Shown here piece by piece: positions 44,201 to 56,760 of a stretch of 64,000 bases of DNA (positions are counted from its first letter, which is position 1; every line of letters starts with the position of its first letter). Under the pieces are notes generated by a model. That model saw only the letters and a program-made list of their open reading frames with translations. It ran no database searches and was not told the origin of the DNA. The position numbers and the translations under genes are program-made. Source of the stretch: Cladorhizidae sp. MBARI D1340-BT2 (Eukaryota > Porifera > Demospongiae > Poecilosclerida > Cladorhizidae); contig JAQNBH010000013.1 of assembly GCA_028752905.1 (NCBI GenBank), positions 41,048,397 through 41,112,396 of the forward strand, in the 5' to 3' direction.

Positions 44201-46286
44201 TATCTAAATATTCACATACTTATCCTAATAGTTTATTACTGCATGTGTGGAGCTGAACATGACAAGTTAAAAATAGAGTGGTGAACATATGGAAGTACAG
44301 TTATAGGAATATCCCAATTAATGAGGCCAGTTCGGACCTACCCCTCTATTAATTGGAATGTCCCTATAACTGTTCTTCCATATGTCCACCACTCTATTTT
44401 TACCTTGTCATGTTCAACTCCACACATGCATTAATAAACTATTAGGATACGTATGTGAATATTTAGAAATTAGTATATAGAGAGGTTGAAGACTATTTAA
44501 TATTAATGAGTTATGGAATAATGTATCGAACTATAAATAGTCTTCAACCAATGAGTAGTCTTCAACCAATGAGGCCAGTTCGGACCTATGCCCCTCTATT
44601 AATTGGAATGTCCCTATAAATATATTCACCAATTTACCCTAATATTGTATTACAGCATGTATGGAGCTACACATGACAAGGTGAAAATAGAGTGGTGGAC
44701 ATATGGAAGTACAGTTATAGGGATATCCCAATTAATGAGGCCAGTTCGGACCTATGCCCCTCTATTAATTGGAATGTCCCTATAACTGTACTTCCATATG
44801 TCCACCACTCTATTTTCACTTTGTCATGTGTAGCTCCATACATGCAGTAATAAATTATTAGGGTACATTGGTGAATATATAGATATTAGTATATAGAGTC
44901 TTGTGCTCCTCCACACAGGAGCCACACCCATTTCTGTGGACGGCAGCAGCGTGCACACACCTATCGCTGTGAATGTCAAATTTGCTATTTTTGTTGTTGG
45001 TCATGTGAAGTACATGCACAGCAAGTTCAAGCGTTTCGTTGGCCAAATATTTATTTTTTCTTTCACAAGTTTTCCCCAAAAAATTATATATTAATGAGTT
45101 ATGGAATAATGTATTGAATAATGTCATGTGAAAGTCAGTCAAAAAAATATATTTTGGCCAACGAAACGCTTGAACTTGCTGTGCATGTACTTTACATGAC
45201 CAACAACAAAAATAGCAAATTTGACATTCACAGCGATAGGCGTGTGCACGCTGCTGCCGTCCACAGAAATGGGTGTGGCTCCTGTATGGAGGAGCACAAG
45301 ACTCTATATACTAATATCTATATATTCACCAATTTACCATAATATTGTATTACAGCATGTATGGAGCTACACATGGCAAGGTGAAAATAGAGTGGTGGAC
45401 ATATGGAAGTACAGTTATAGGGATATCCCAATTAATGAGGCCAGTTCGGACCTATGCCCCTCTATTAATTGGAATGTCCCTATAACTGTACTTCCATATG
45501 TCCACCACTCTATTTTCACTTTGTCATGTGTAGCTCCATACATGCAGTAATAAATTATTAGCGTAAATTGGTGAATATATAGATATTAGTATATAGAGTC
45601 TTGTGCTCCTCCACACACAGGAGCCACACCCATTTCAGTGGACGGCAGCAGCGTCCACACGCCTATCGCTGTGAATGTCAAATTTGCTATTTTTGTTGTT
45701 GGTCATGTGAAGTACATGCACAGCAAGTTCAAGCATTTCGTTGGCCAAATATTTTTTTTTTCTTTCACAAGTTTTCCCCAAAAAATTATATATTAATGAG
45801 TTATGGAATAATGTATTGAATAATGTCATGTGAAAGTCAGCCAAAAAATATATTTTGGCCAACGAAACGCTTGAACTACTTTACATGACCAACAACAAAA
45901 ATAGCAAATTTGACATTCACAGCGATAGGCGTGTGCACGCTGCTGCCGTCCACAGAAATGGGTGTGGCTCCTGTATGGAGGAGCACAAGACTCTATATAC
46001 TAATATCTATATATTCACCAATTTACCATAATATTGTATTACAGCATGTATGGAGCTACACATGGCAAGGTGAAAATAGAGTGGTGGACATATGGAAGTA
46101 CAGTTATAGGGATATCCCAATTAGTGAGGCCAGTTCGGACCTATGCCCCTCTATTAATTGGAATGTCCCTATAACTGTACTTCCATATGTCCACCACTCT
46201 ATTTTTACTTTGTCATGTGTAGCTCCATACATGCAGTAATAAATTATTAGCGTAAATTGGTGAATATATAGATATTAGTATATACA
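38298..46286. repeat. 8-kb array of palindromic foldback elements with 1,885-bp higher-order repeat
   Basis: Alternating inverted copies of the family at 17256 include full palindromes and variant modules (CTTCAACCTCTATATACTAA, CACATACGTATCCTAATAG). The segment from about 41386 recurs almost unchanged 1,885 bp later (for example 41386/43271 and 42718/44603). Outer-end motif GGCCAACGAAACGCTTGAAC appears repeatedly in both orientations. Apparent ORFs of 60-110 codons on both strands reflect symmetry. Confidence 0.9.
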
Positions 46287-46452
46287 TAAATAACTAACTT
46301 TTTTGTGCCTGTGGCCATCGAGTCATTGGGGGTCATTGGGAACAGGTCGATGGCTTTCCTGAAGGAGCTCAGCCTCAGGATAAGGCAAAGAACTGGGGAG
46401 GTGAATGCCCATGCTTACCTCCCTCAGCGTCTCGTTGTTGTTATTATTATTG

Positions 46453-46517
<65 letters not shown>

Positions 46518-46834
46518 TTTTATTATTATTACTTACTATTATATTACTATTACTATTATTTTACATCCGGTTCACATGCTAGACGGGTGTGACAGTTCAC
46601 ATGTTGGACACGTGTGCCGGTTCATGTGCCACTAGCACGTGGTGAATAGCTATATAGGCTCACGCGAGTCTTAGCAACTCATTATTTCTGTGAAGGCTAT
46701 ATTTCTGTGAAGGCTAAAGCATCTTGTCAAAACGTCAAGAGAATACAATTTCAAGTTGATGTCAACTGAGAGTTCATTGAGGATCATTATAATTGTTGTT
46801 TAGTTGCAATCAATGAGTATAATATCTTACAGTG

Positions 46835-46866
<32 letters not shown>

Positions 46867-47138
46867 CCTATTATTGCTATTGCAGTTCTTGTTATTATAG
46901 TGATTGATAAAAAAAACGATAAAAATAATAATAAAATAAAAAATAATAAAATAATAAAAATAATAATAAAAACAAATAAATAAATAAATAAATAGTAGTA
47001 GTACACTGTAGTAGTAGTGTAGTAACAACAATAATAATAAATATAAAAACATTCCTGTTCTCTTGTACAGTACATGATCCAGTGCTCCAGGCGACTTGTT
47101 TGTTTCACATGTTTGGGGTGAGGGTGGATGGATGATAG
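46287..47138. other. Spacer with TTA microsatellite and degenerate hammerhead-like motif
   Basis: TTA repeats occur at 46443-46515 and 46840-46866. Bases 46697-46800 (GTGAAGGCTAAAGCATCTTG, then TCAAAACGTCAAGAGAATAC and TCAACTGAGAGTTCATTGAG) match the right flank of the hammerhead element at 58477-58590, with the core changed (CTGTGA for CTGATGA, CAAAA for GAAA). No gene was seen. Confidence 0.55.
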
Positions 47139-48722
47139 TTATCGCTGGAACATCTCTCTAAGTTGTGTCAAGCTCTCGGAGTAGCGACGCTGGTTGAGGG
47201 CAGACGCTCGTCTCCATCTCTCCCGTACATGGCGCCATCGGCTCAGGTGATCCGACTTCAGCTCTGGAAGGTCAAAGGTGTCGTACAGGCACTGTTTGCA
47301 TGCATGTGCATGGTGTGGTAGGTCAATGAGAAGCAAACAAAATAACAATCCATCCATCAATGCATGGCAAGAATGAAACGCATGCAACGTTAACTAAATA
47401 AAGAATAAAGAAACTAAAGAAAGAAAAACAAAGAAACCAAATAAAGACACCAAATTAAATAAAGCAAGAAACCAAATGAAGACACCAAATTAAATAAAGC
47501 AAGAAACCAAATAAAGACACCAAATTAAATAAAGCAAGAAACCAAATAAAGACACCAAATTAAATAAAGCAAGAAATCAAATAAAGACACCAAATTAAAT
47601 AAAGCAAGAAACCAAATAAAGACACCAAATCAAATAAAGCAAGAAACCAAATAAAGACACCAAATTAAATAAAGCAAGAAACCAAATAAAGACACCAAAT
47701 TAAATAAAGCAAGAAACCAAATAAAGACACGAAATTAAATAAAGCAAGAAACCAAATAAAGACACCAAATTAAATAAAGCAAGAAACCAAATAAAGACAC
47801 CAAATTAAATAAAGCAAGAAACCAAATAATAAACAAAAATCCGCTGCTTCAACATCCGCTGCTTCAACTTCAACATTCGCTGCTTCAACTTCAACATCTG
47901 CTGCTTCAACTTCAACATTCGCTGCTTCAACTTCAACATCCATTGATTCAACTTCAACATCCGCTGCTTCAACTTCTACATCCACTGCTTTAACTTCAAC
48001 ATCCTCTGCTTCAACTTCAACATCCATTGCTTCAACTTCAACATCCATTGCTTCAACTACAACATCCACTGCTTCAACTTCAACATCCGCTGCTTCAACT
48101 TCAACATCCATTGATTCAACTTCAACATCCACTGCTTTAACTTCAACATCCATTGCTTCAACTTCAACAGCCGCTGCTTCAACTACAACATCCACTGCTT
48201 CAACTTCAACATCCGCTGCTTCAACTTCAACATCCATTGATTCAACTTCAACATCCACTGCTTTAACTTCAACATCCACTGCTTCAACTACAACATCCAT
48301 TGCTTCAACTTCAACATCCGCTGCTTCAACTTCAACATCCGCTGCTTCAGCTTCAACATCCACTGTTAGGAACCGCTCAATTTAACGTAAGTGCTGGTAT
48401 AAATTAAAGGGCGGAGTTTATAAATTGAGGTGAAAGTTCAATACACGCTAAAGGCGAGCCATCACTCATATTGTGAACCACTCAAAGTGGCGCGATGAAT
48501 ACAGTCACAAATGCGACATTAAACCACCCTTTACCCACTGACTATATCTTCTCTGAGACAAGTTTCTGCTCGGTATTGTCGTGCACAATTTCAGACCCTC
48601 CAAAAGCATGTAAGAGAGAGAAAGTCTATGCCATTAATGGGGCCAGGCATCTAGGGGTACGAGGGAGGGGTCTATGACTTCCCTTCACATTCAATAATTA
48701 TAACTGGTGAGTGAAGAGAACC

Positions 48723-48754
<32 letters not shown>

Positions 48755-50093
48755 TATGTATAATGGAAGTTGACTGCAGTGTGTGGCCATACCCACTAGA
48801 CCACCAGCCACCTGGTCAGGCACCTGTCCTAGCTTTGAACAGGGAATTGACAACCTGTCTTTGTACAAAGTATGTAAAGCTTTGATCACATCAAGTATAT
48901 TATTTTCATGGGGTTCCCATAGTAATCGGCACCCTTTTGCTCTCCTGCCAGTAATATCTTAGTCCTAATAACCATAAAACCTGGTTGTCAAGCCCGCAGC
49001 CTAGATTAAGCACCTACTTTTTGCTAAGCACTTATGTTCCTGCAAAAAAATTGTGCCGATTGTCAGACTCCCAAGTTTCCTTGGTGTGGTAGCCTAGAAA
49101 CACAACCTCTGCTTCGAAAGAGTTCACCATTGCCAGATTTTCTTTCCAGAAAGAGGTTTAGTTGTCAAACATGAATGCATACTATTTGCAAACACATAAA
49201 AAAATTAAAAAATTAATGGGCATTAATTATTGAAATCCACAAAAATATTACCCCATGGAAATTATCTGCTACATGGATTAGCTACATGTACGTATATCAC
49301 AGCCCCACTGTCAAGCTACATAGTATGATTGCCTGCATGTATATCACAGCCACACTGTCTAGCTACACAGTATGATTGCCTGCATGTATATCACAGCCCC
49401 ACTGTCAAGCTACACAGTATGATTGCCTGCATGTATATCACAGCCACACTGTCTAGCTACACAGTATGATTGCCTGCATGTATATCACAGCCACACTGTC
49501 AAGCTACACAGTATGATTGCCTGCATGTATATCACAGCCACACTGTCTAGCTACACAGTATGATTGCCTGCATGTATATCACAGCCACACTGTCTAGCTA
49601 CACAGTATGATTGCCTGCATGTATATCACAGCTACACTATCAAGCTACACAGTGCCTGCATGTATGTCACAGCCACACTGTCTAGCTACACAGTATGATT
49701 GCCTGCATGTATATCACAGCCACACTGTCTAGCTACACAGTATGATTGCCTGCATGTATATCACAGCCACACTGTCTAGCTACAGTTATCGGATTTACCT
49801 CCTCTAGAATTTTATCCAGTTCTATTTGACTTGTTGTGTGTGGTGGGTGTGGTCTAGGAATGTCCAGTCGGATGGCTCCGCCTCCATCTTGGTGAACGTC
49901 CAGAGGAATGGGAAGGGAAAGAGTGTTGGGAAGGTCGAAAATTAGCACGTTTGGACTTGGGGGGTTATTTTGAGAAATCTTGAGGGGGTTATTCCACATC
50001 CACTCGCGGCACATGACGTACAGAGGCGTGTCTGATGTGAAGCGAGCAAGATCCACACGGCGATCAAATAGGGTCATCACATAAGGAATGTGC
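47139..50093 (-). CDS. LIN37: LIN37 homolog (MuvB/DREAM complex subunit), partial
   Basis: Two exons are clear. Exon 50093-49799 (acceptor CATTAG, donor GAG|GTAAAT) encodes LFDRRVDLARFTSDTPLY then CREWMWNNP, the conserved LIN37 central signature. The last exon 47291-47139 (acceptor GCAAACAG) encodes WRHVRERWRRAS, RRYSESLTQLREMF and a stop, the conserved LIN37 C-terminus. Both junctions are phase 0. LIN37 is a subunit of the MuvB core, which represses or activates cell-cycle genes in the nucleus as part of DREAM or with B-Myb. The N-terminal exon(s) should lie beyond 50093 but I could not find them; a 13-bp satellite fills the adjacent intron. The 2.5-kb intron holds three minisatellites. An extra small exon in it cannot be excluded. 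Confidence 0.85.
47395..47830. repeat. 35-bp minisatellite in LIN37 intron
   Basis: About 12 copies contain GACACCAAATTAAATAAAGC and AAGAAACCAAATAAA (for example at 47481 and 47516). Confidence 0.9.
47834..48363. repeat. Minisatellite (TTCAACATCCACTGCTTCAAC) in LIN37 intron
   Basis: About 22 copies of a roughly 24-bp unit occur here. On the minus strand it stays open as an acidic (A/M)DVEVEA repeat of about 175 residues, but no splice site or conserved flank supports translation. Confidence 0.85.
48364..49274. other. LIN37 intron segment with poly-G
   Basis: A run of about 27 G occurs at 48728-48754. A plus-strand start at 48495 (MNTVTNATLNHPLPTDYIF) is followed by a donor-like CATGTAAGAGA at 48609; it could be a first exon of an opposite-strand gene, but nothing else supports this. 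Confidence 0.4.
49275..49785. repeat. 47-bp minisatellite, about 11 copies
   Basis: The unit contains TGATTGCCTGCATGTATATC, ACAGCCACACTGTCTAGC and TACACAGTA. It ends 14 bp from the LIN37 exon donor, so the array lies directly inside the intron. Confidence 0.9.
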
Positions 50094-50104
50094 CTAATGA
50101 GCGT

Positions 50105-50944
50105 AAGTATTGCAAACATCTTAGAGTAACATCTTGAGTAACATCTTAGAGTAACATCTTAGAGTAACATCTTAGAGTAACATCTTGAGTAACATCTTGA
50201 GTAACATCTTAGAGTAACATCTTAGAGTAACATCTTAGAGTAACATCTTAGAGTAACATCTTAGAGTAACATCTTAGAGTAACATCTTAGAGTAACATCT
50301 TGAGTAACATCTTGAGTAACATCTTAGAGTAACATCTTAGAGTAACATCTTAGAGTAACATCTTAGAGTAACATCTTAGAGTAACATCTTGGAGTAACAT
50401 CTTGGAGTAACATCTTGGAGTAACATCTTGGAGTAACATCTTAGAGTAACATCTTAGAGTAACATCTTAGAGTAACATCTTAGAGTAACATCTTAGAGTA
50501 ACATCTTAGAGTAACATCTTAGAGTAACATCTTAGAGTAACATCTTAGAGTAACATCTTGAGTAACATCTTGAGTAGCATCTTAGAGTAACATCTTAGAG
50601 TAACATCTTAGAGTAACATCTTAGAGTAACATCTTAGAGTAACATCTTAGAGTAACATCTTGGAGTAACATCTTGGAGTAACATCTTGGAGTAACATCTT
50701 GGAGTAACATCTTAGAGTAACATCTTAGAGTAACATCTTAGAGTAACATCTTAGAGTAACATCTTAGAGTAACATCTTAGAGTAACATCTTAGAGTAACA
50801 TCTTAGAGTAACATCTTAGAGTAACATCTTAGAGTAACATCTTAGAGTAACATCTTAGAGTAACATCTTAGAGTAACATCTTAGAGTAACATCTTAGAGT
50901 AACATCTTAGAGTAACATCTTAGAGTAACATCTTAGAGTAACAT
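50105..50944. repeat. 13-bp satellite (AACATCTTAGAGT), about 65 copies
   Basis: 12-bp variants (AACATCTTGAGT) and GGAGT variants occur in blocks that repeat in the same order, showing higher-order duplication. It lies just upstream of the LIN37 exon on the minus strand. Confidence 0.95.
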
Positions 50945-52615
50945 GCATACACACACACACACAATAAAAGCTCTAATTATGCACCATGGAAAAAATAATA
51001 TCCATCTGCTATGACCCATAATTAGAAAAATGTTCACCGTGAATATGACGCAACAATAGAAAATGACGCATATTTAGAGTAATACATTCCATCGCTGTAT
51101 GTGGTTAGGTAAATCCATGCGTCTAAATAGCTACTTCCTGCGCTTCCCAAACAGATCGTCTTGGAAGCCAAGCCAGCTACCAAAACCTAAGATGGTGAAA
51201 AGAAGATCTGGAAGGCCACGGACGGAAAGTTGTTGCAGCTCCTCCTCTAGCAGCAGCAGCTATAGCGGTAGACCCGAGCTTTGACACCGAAGCTGAGATT
51301 TTTTTACTGTTGATGAAACAAACAGAGTGTGGTACAAAGTGTTGCAGTACGGAATCTAGCTAGAGTAGAGAAAGCTACACGATACCAGTCATGAGGATTG
51401 CCACATTCTGAAGCTGTTCTAACCACTTCACTGATTCGAGAAGTCCGTAGACAATGACACACATGATGGCCTCTAACTCTCCAAGTAAAAAGAGACCGAT
51501 GCTCGTGCAGCAAATAGCCACAGATTTGACCTCGAGAGGTTAGAAGTGAAAGGTAGACAAACACGACGCAAAATTAGAAATACTCAGCGTCATTCAAGAC
51601 ACATGATCAGAAATTTAGCCTAGGAAGGAAAAAAAAATTTAAAAAAATTACGTGTAATTAGAACGACACATAATTGGAGCTACATGTATAATGGTATATA
51701 CGTGCATACAGTGCAAGTACAAAAACACTTTCTGTTTCTGTTAGCTCGTATGTTTGCTCAACGCCCACACACACCTAAAATCAAAACAACAAAGGCGATG
51801 AAAATCCATAAAGTGGGAGGAGTTTTGATTTATTATTCCAACCCCCACCCCCGCACAAGATGAAACTCGACTGCAGTCCACAGAGAGTTGGGAAGTAAAT
51901 CGGACATCGATTGATGCCGCTGAACGAACATTCAGTAACAGCTCTGCTGACGGCGCCCTAATTTGAACAAGCTCCTGGAAACACTACAGCTGGAGAAGAG
52001 TTCGACTGAGTGGCTCTCTTTAACACCTCAGATTACTGGCCACTCGACTGCAGCAGATTTTTGCATTACCATAGCTGACCGATGCATGAACACAGCTCTC
52101 TGACAAGGCTACAGCTGACAGGATGCTAGACGGGATACTGGATTAGCTTTTGGAATCCACTGAGCCGACCTTCCGCTCGAATGCTGCAGCTCTGTACAGG
52201 ACACAGCCATGAAGCTCAGAATACAAAAAATTTAATTTAAATTAAATGTCATTTAAAGTGAAATTTAAGGACAGTCCACGCACCCAGTGAACTCTGATGG
52301 GAAAGAAACGATACCTGTATGGAAATGTAGAGTTTATTTTGACCTCTATTGTGAGTACGTCCGTGCCCCTCTACGTAACCATGTGATCTCTCTCAATTGG
52401 TTATAGGAAGTGCCTCTAATCGTAGCAATCACTCTCAATTGGAAGCACCCCTCTAATTGTAACTATGTAGATCACTCTCAATTGCTTATAGGAGCGCCCC
52501 TCTAATTGTAATAACAGAAGCAAGTATGCAAGGCCCACGCATCAATTAATTGACCTTTTGGACCACATCTTATTATTGAGGTCAAGTGTAACTATTACGA
52601 GGTGTATAACACAAA
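50945..52615. other. Region without a supported gene
   Basis: A small plus ORF (51189-51284, KRRSGRPRTESCCSSSSS) and a minus ORF (51304-51564) are visible but lack splice or family evidence. AATTGGTTATAGGAAGTGCC-like motifs repeat at 52390-52510 (CTCTCAATTG, three copies). The missing LIN37 N-terminal exon might be here but was not recognised. Confidence 0.35.
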
Positions 52616-53647
52616 CATGCGTCACAACCATGATGGTGGCAGAGACAGGTGGAGGAGCAGCCATGATGGTGGCAGAGACAGGTGGAGGAGCAGCCATGAT
52701 GGTGGCAGAGACAGGTGGAGGAGCAACCATGATGGTGGCAGAGACAGGTGGAGGAGCAACCATGATGGTGGCAGAGACAGGTGGAGGAGCAACCATGATG
52801 GTGGCAGAGACAGGTGGAGGAGCAACCATGATGGTGGCAGAGACAGGTGGAGGAGCAACCATGATGGTGGCAGAGACAGGTGGAGGAGCAACCATGATGG
52901 TGGCAGAGACAGGTGGAGGAGCAACCATGATGGTGGCAGAGACAGGTGGAGGAGCAACCATGATGGTGGCAGAGACAGGTGGAGGAGCAACCATGATGGT
53001 GGCAGAGACAGGTGGAGGAGCAACCATGATGGTGGCAGAGACAGGTGGAGGAGCAACCATGATGGTGGCAGAGACAGGTGGAGGAGCAACCATGATGGTG
53101 GCAGAGACAGGTGGAGGAGCAACCATGATGGTGGCAGAGACAGGTGGAGGAGCAACCATGATGGTGGCAGAGACAGGTGGAGGAGCAACCATGATGGTGG
53201 CAGAGACAGGTGGAGGAGCAACCATGATGGTGGCAGAGACAGGTGGAGGAGCAACCATGATGGTGGCAGAGACAGGTGGAGGAGCAACCATGATGGTGGC
53301 AGAGACAGGTGGAGGAGCAACCATGATGGTGGCAGAGACAGGTGGAGGAGCAACCATGATGGTGGCAGAGACAGGTGGAGGAGCAACCATGATGGTGGCA
53401 GAGACAGGTGGAGGAGCAGCCATGATGGTGGCAGAGACAGGTGGAGGAGCAGCCATGATGGTGGCAGAGACAGGTGGAGGAGCAACCATGATGGTGGCAG
53501 AGACAGGTGGAGGAGCAACCATGATGGTGGCAGAGACAGGTGGAGGAGCAACCATGATGGTGGCAGACACAGGTGGAGGAGCAACCATGATGGTGGCAGA
53601 GACAGGTGGAGGAGCAACCATGATGGTGGCAGAGACAGGTGGAGGAG
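52616..53647. repeat. 33-bp minisatellite, about 31 copies
   Basis: The unit is CCATGATGGTGGCAGAGACA plus GGTGGAGGAGCAA. Since 33 is a multiple of three and the unit has no stop in several frames, long ORFs (359-429 codons) appear on both strands. Variants (AGC for AAC) cluster at both ends. A translated product is not supported. Confidence 0.95.
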
Positions 53648-54173
53648 AAGTACTGCAGCCTTGCAGCTTTCAAGTTTCAAGGACTTCAATCGGAAGAGTT
53701 GAAGAGCAACAGAAGTGCAGGCAGACAGTTTGAGGAGAAGGAGGGCTTGGTGAGTGGTGGACGGAAAGTAGCTCTTCTTGTGATGGAGGTGTTGCTGGTA
53801 TGGGTAGAGTTGCAGAGAGTTGAAAACTGAAGGTTTGTCTCCGATGAAGAATAGATCGAACTTCTTGTAGATGGTAGTGATTAGCCATAAATAAATCCTA
53901 GAGCAAGTCATGTGCTCTAGGATACATAAGTTAGCTATGTAGTGAGCTACTGTTCACTTGCATGTATGAACTCAAGATATATATTGTATTGTGTACTAAA
54001 CTGTAATTCTGTGCAAAAGCCAGTACTGCCCAGCAGTGACTTGCAAAGAAGGCAACGCACAAGCTATGCAGGCTTGCTAAATCAACACAGTAAGCAAACA
54101 CCTCATCTTAACTTGACTGCCATTAGCCACAGCCACTCTGCAAAGTACATAGAGCTAATCAGATCCCTAGATA
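53648..54173. other. Spacer between minisatellites
   Basis: No gene was recognised. Short ORFs on both strands lack conserved features. Confidence 0.4.
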
Positions 54174-55353
54174 ATAGTAACCTCCCTTCCAATAGTAACC
54201 ACCTTCCAATAGTAACCACCTTCCAATAGTAACCACCTTCCAATAGTAACCACCTTCCAATAGTGACCACCTTCCAATAGTGACCACCTTCCAATAGTGA
54301 CCACCTTCCAATAGTGACCACCTTCCAATAGTGACCACCTTCCAATAGTAACCACGTTCCAATAGTAACCACCTTCCAATAGTAACCACCTTCCAATAGT
54401 AACCACCTTCCAATAGTAACCACCTTCCAATAGTAACCACCTTCCAATAGTAAACTCCCTTCCAATAGTAACCACCTTCCAATAGTAACCACCTTCCAAT
54501 AGTAACCTCCCTCCAATAGTAACCACCTTCCAATAGTAACCACCTTCCAATAGTAACCACCTTCCAATAGTAACCACCTTCCAATAGTAACCACCTTCCA
54601 ATAGTAACCTCCCTTCCAATAGTAACCACCTTCCAATAGTAACCACCTTCCAATAGTAACCACCTTCCAATAGTAACCACCTTCCAATAGTAACCACCTT
54701 CCAATAGTAACCACCTTCCAATAGCAACCACCTTCCAATAGTAACCACCTTCCAATAGTAACCACCTTCCAATAGCAACCACCCTTCCAATAGTAACCAC
54801 CTTCCAATAGTAACCACCTTCCAATAGTAACCATCCTCCAATAGCAACCACCTTCCAATAGTAACCACCTTCCAATAGTAACCACCTTCCAATAGTAACC
54901 ACCTTCCAATAGTAACCACCTTCCAATACTAACCACCTTCCAATAGTAACCACCTTCCAATAGTAACCACCTTCCAATAGTAACCACCTTCCAATAGTAA
55001 CCACCTTCCAATAGTAACCACCTTCCAATAGTAACCACCTTCCAATAGTTACCACCTTCCAATAGTAACCACCTTCCAATAGTAACCACCTTCCAATAGT
55101 AACCACCTTCCAATAGTAACCACCTTCCAATAGTTACCACCTTCCAATAGTAACCACCTTCCAATAGTAACCACCTTCCAATAGTAACCACCTTCCAATA
55201 GTAACCACCTTCCAATAGTAACCACCTTCCAATAGTAACCACCTTCCAGTAGTAACCACCTTCCAGTAGTGACCACCTTCCAATAGTGACCACCTTCCAA
55301 TAGTGACCACCTTCCAATAGTGACCACCTTCCAATAGTGACCACCTTCCAATA
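54174..55353. repeat. 17-bp minisatellite (CTTCCAATAGTAACCAC), about 69 copies
   Basis: It has clear variant blocks: GTGACC copies at both ends (54262-54345 and 55265-55350) and GTAACC inside. Minus-strand ORFs up to 421 codons arise because three units give a 17-codon period. They are artefacts of the repeat. Confidence 0.95.
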
Positions 55354-55973
55354 GGTGTGCATAACCACATGTACATGTAGACACTAGGTGTGTTTAACCA
55401 CATGTACATGTAGACACTAGGTGTGTATAACCACATGTACATGTAGACACTAGGTGTGTATAACCACATGTACATGTAGACACTAGGTGTGTATAACCAC
55501 ATGTACATGTAGACACTAGGTGTGTTTAACCACATGTACATGTAGACACTAGGTGTGTATAACCACATGTACATGTAGACACTAGGTGTGTTTAACCACA
55601 TGTACATGTAGACACTAGGTGTGTATAACCACATGTACATGTAGACACTAGGTGTGTATAACCACATGTACATGTAGACACTAGGTGGGCATAACCACAT
55701 GTACATGTAGACACTAGGTGTGTATAACCACATGTACATGTAGACACTAGGTGTGTATAACCACATGTACATGTAGACACTAGGTGTGCATAATTACATG
55801 TACATGTAGACACTAGGTGTGTATAACCACATGTACATGTAGACACTAGATGTGCATAACCACATGTACATGTAGACACTAGGTGTGTATAACCACATGT
55901 ACATGTAGACACTAGGTGTGCATAATTACATGTACATGTAGACACTAGGTGTGTATAACCACATGTACATGTG
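55354..55973. repeat. 33-bp minisatellite, about 19 copies, abutting the 17-bp array
   Basis: The unit contains AGGTGTGTATAACCACATGT and ACATGTAGACACT. The two arrays meet without a spacer at ATAGGTGTGC. Each unit has the palindrome ACATGTACATGT. Confidence 0.95.
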
Positions 55974-56760
55974 ACAGAGTCCGAGAAAAGACAAACCTCT
56001 AGGACGCACCCTCCTCTAGAGGTGATCATAGACCCACGAAGAACAGACAGGCAAGTTTCAACGAAAATCACTTCAAAATAACAGAAACGTAGCCACACCC
56101 CCAGAGATCACACCCACCCACATTAACCAACGCAATGAACTTTCCTATCTATGCATTAGTCACTGAGCAGGTTCACAGGTAAGTGTCCATAGTCTTGTAC
56201 AAGACTAGACCAATGGCAGCTTCCACTCTTAGCAGCTGTCAGAACTACGTTGATTAAAAAGCATTGCACTGGTAAGTGGAGTGGCTAACTATGTATAAGT
56301 TCTAAGATTTGCTTGTTCCTGTTCCAGTGCGGGCATCCAGCAACAGAGCTACAGTAGGTATATCCAGATATGCATGGAATAGATACTGTACTTTACTAAG
56401 TAAAGAGTCTACTATAAGGGACATGTACAAGGATGTAGGTATATATACAGTGGCTAGTGTATGTAAACACTAGTAACTTTGGGTCACATGAATACTATTT
56501 TATATAAAAAATATTCCAGGGAAATTTTTCCAGGGGGGAGGGAGGGGGGGCTTGGAGTATTGAAAAAAAAGAGGGGGGGCAGAGGGCCTGACACTCAAAA
56601 TGTTAAGGGCGGGACGGGACGGGTGGCTAGAATAACACAAAAAGCTAGTGCCCTCCCCACACCCATAAATACACCCCTTAATTTTCTTGCTAATATCTTC
56701 TTCATCACTGCCCCCCCAAGTTGAATAGGTAGTTGTCATAATAGATTATGGATGGAAAAT
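55974..56760. other. Spacer without a supported gene
   Basis: G-rich low-complexity sequence occurs at 56530-56620. ATACAGTGGCTAGTGTATG at 56447 might be the left end of the transposon relic that follows, but a matching right end is weak. Confidence 0.4.

Noticed and set aside
17256..46286. Recurring ORFs of 60-110 codons in the foldback units on both strands
   Set aside because: They arise from the palindromic sequence, appear equally on both strands, and break at repeat variants; no domain was seen.
49275..50944. Possible CRISPR array from regular short repeats
   Set aside because: Units are head-to-tail without unique spacers and lie in an animal gene intron.
52616..53911. ORFs of 359-429 codons in the 33-bp array
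   Set aside because: Their length comes only from a stop-free 33-bp unit; four frames are open at once and no start context or flanking exon is present.
54103..55772. Minus-strand ORFs up to 421 codons in the 17-bp and 33-bp arrays
   Set aside because: These are periodic low-complexity translations of minisatellites in all three frames.
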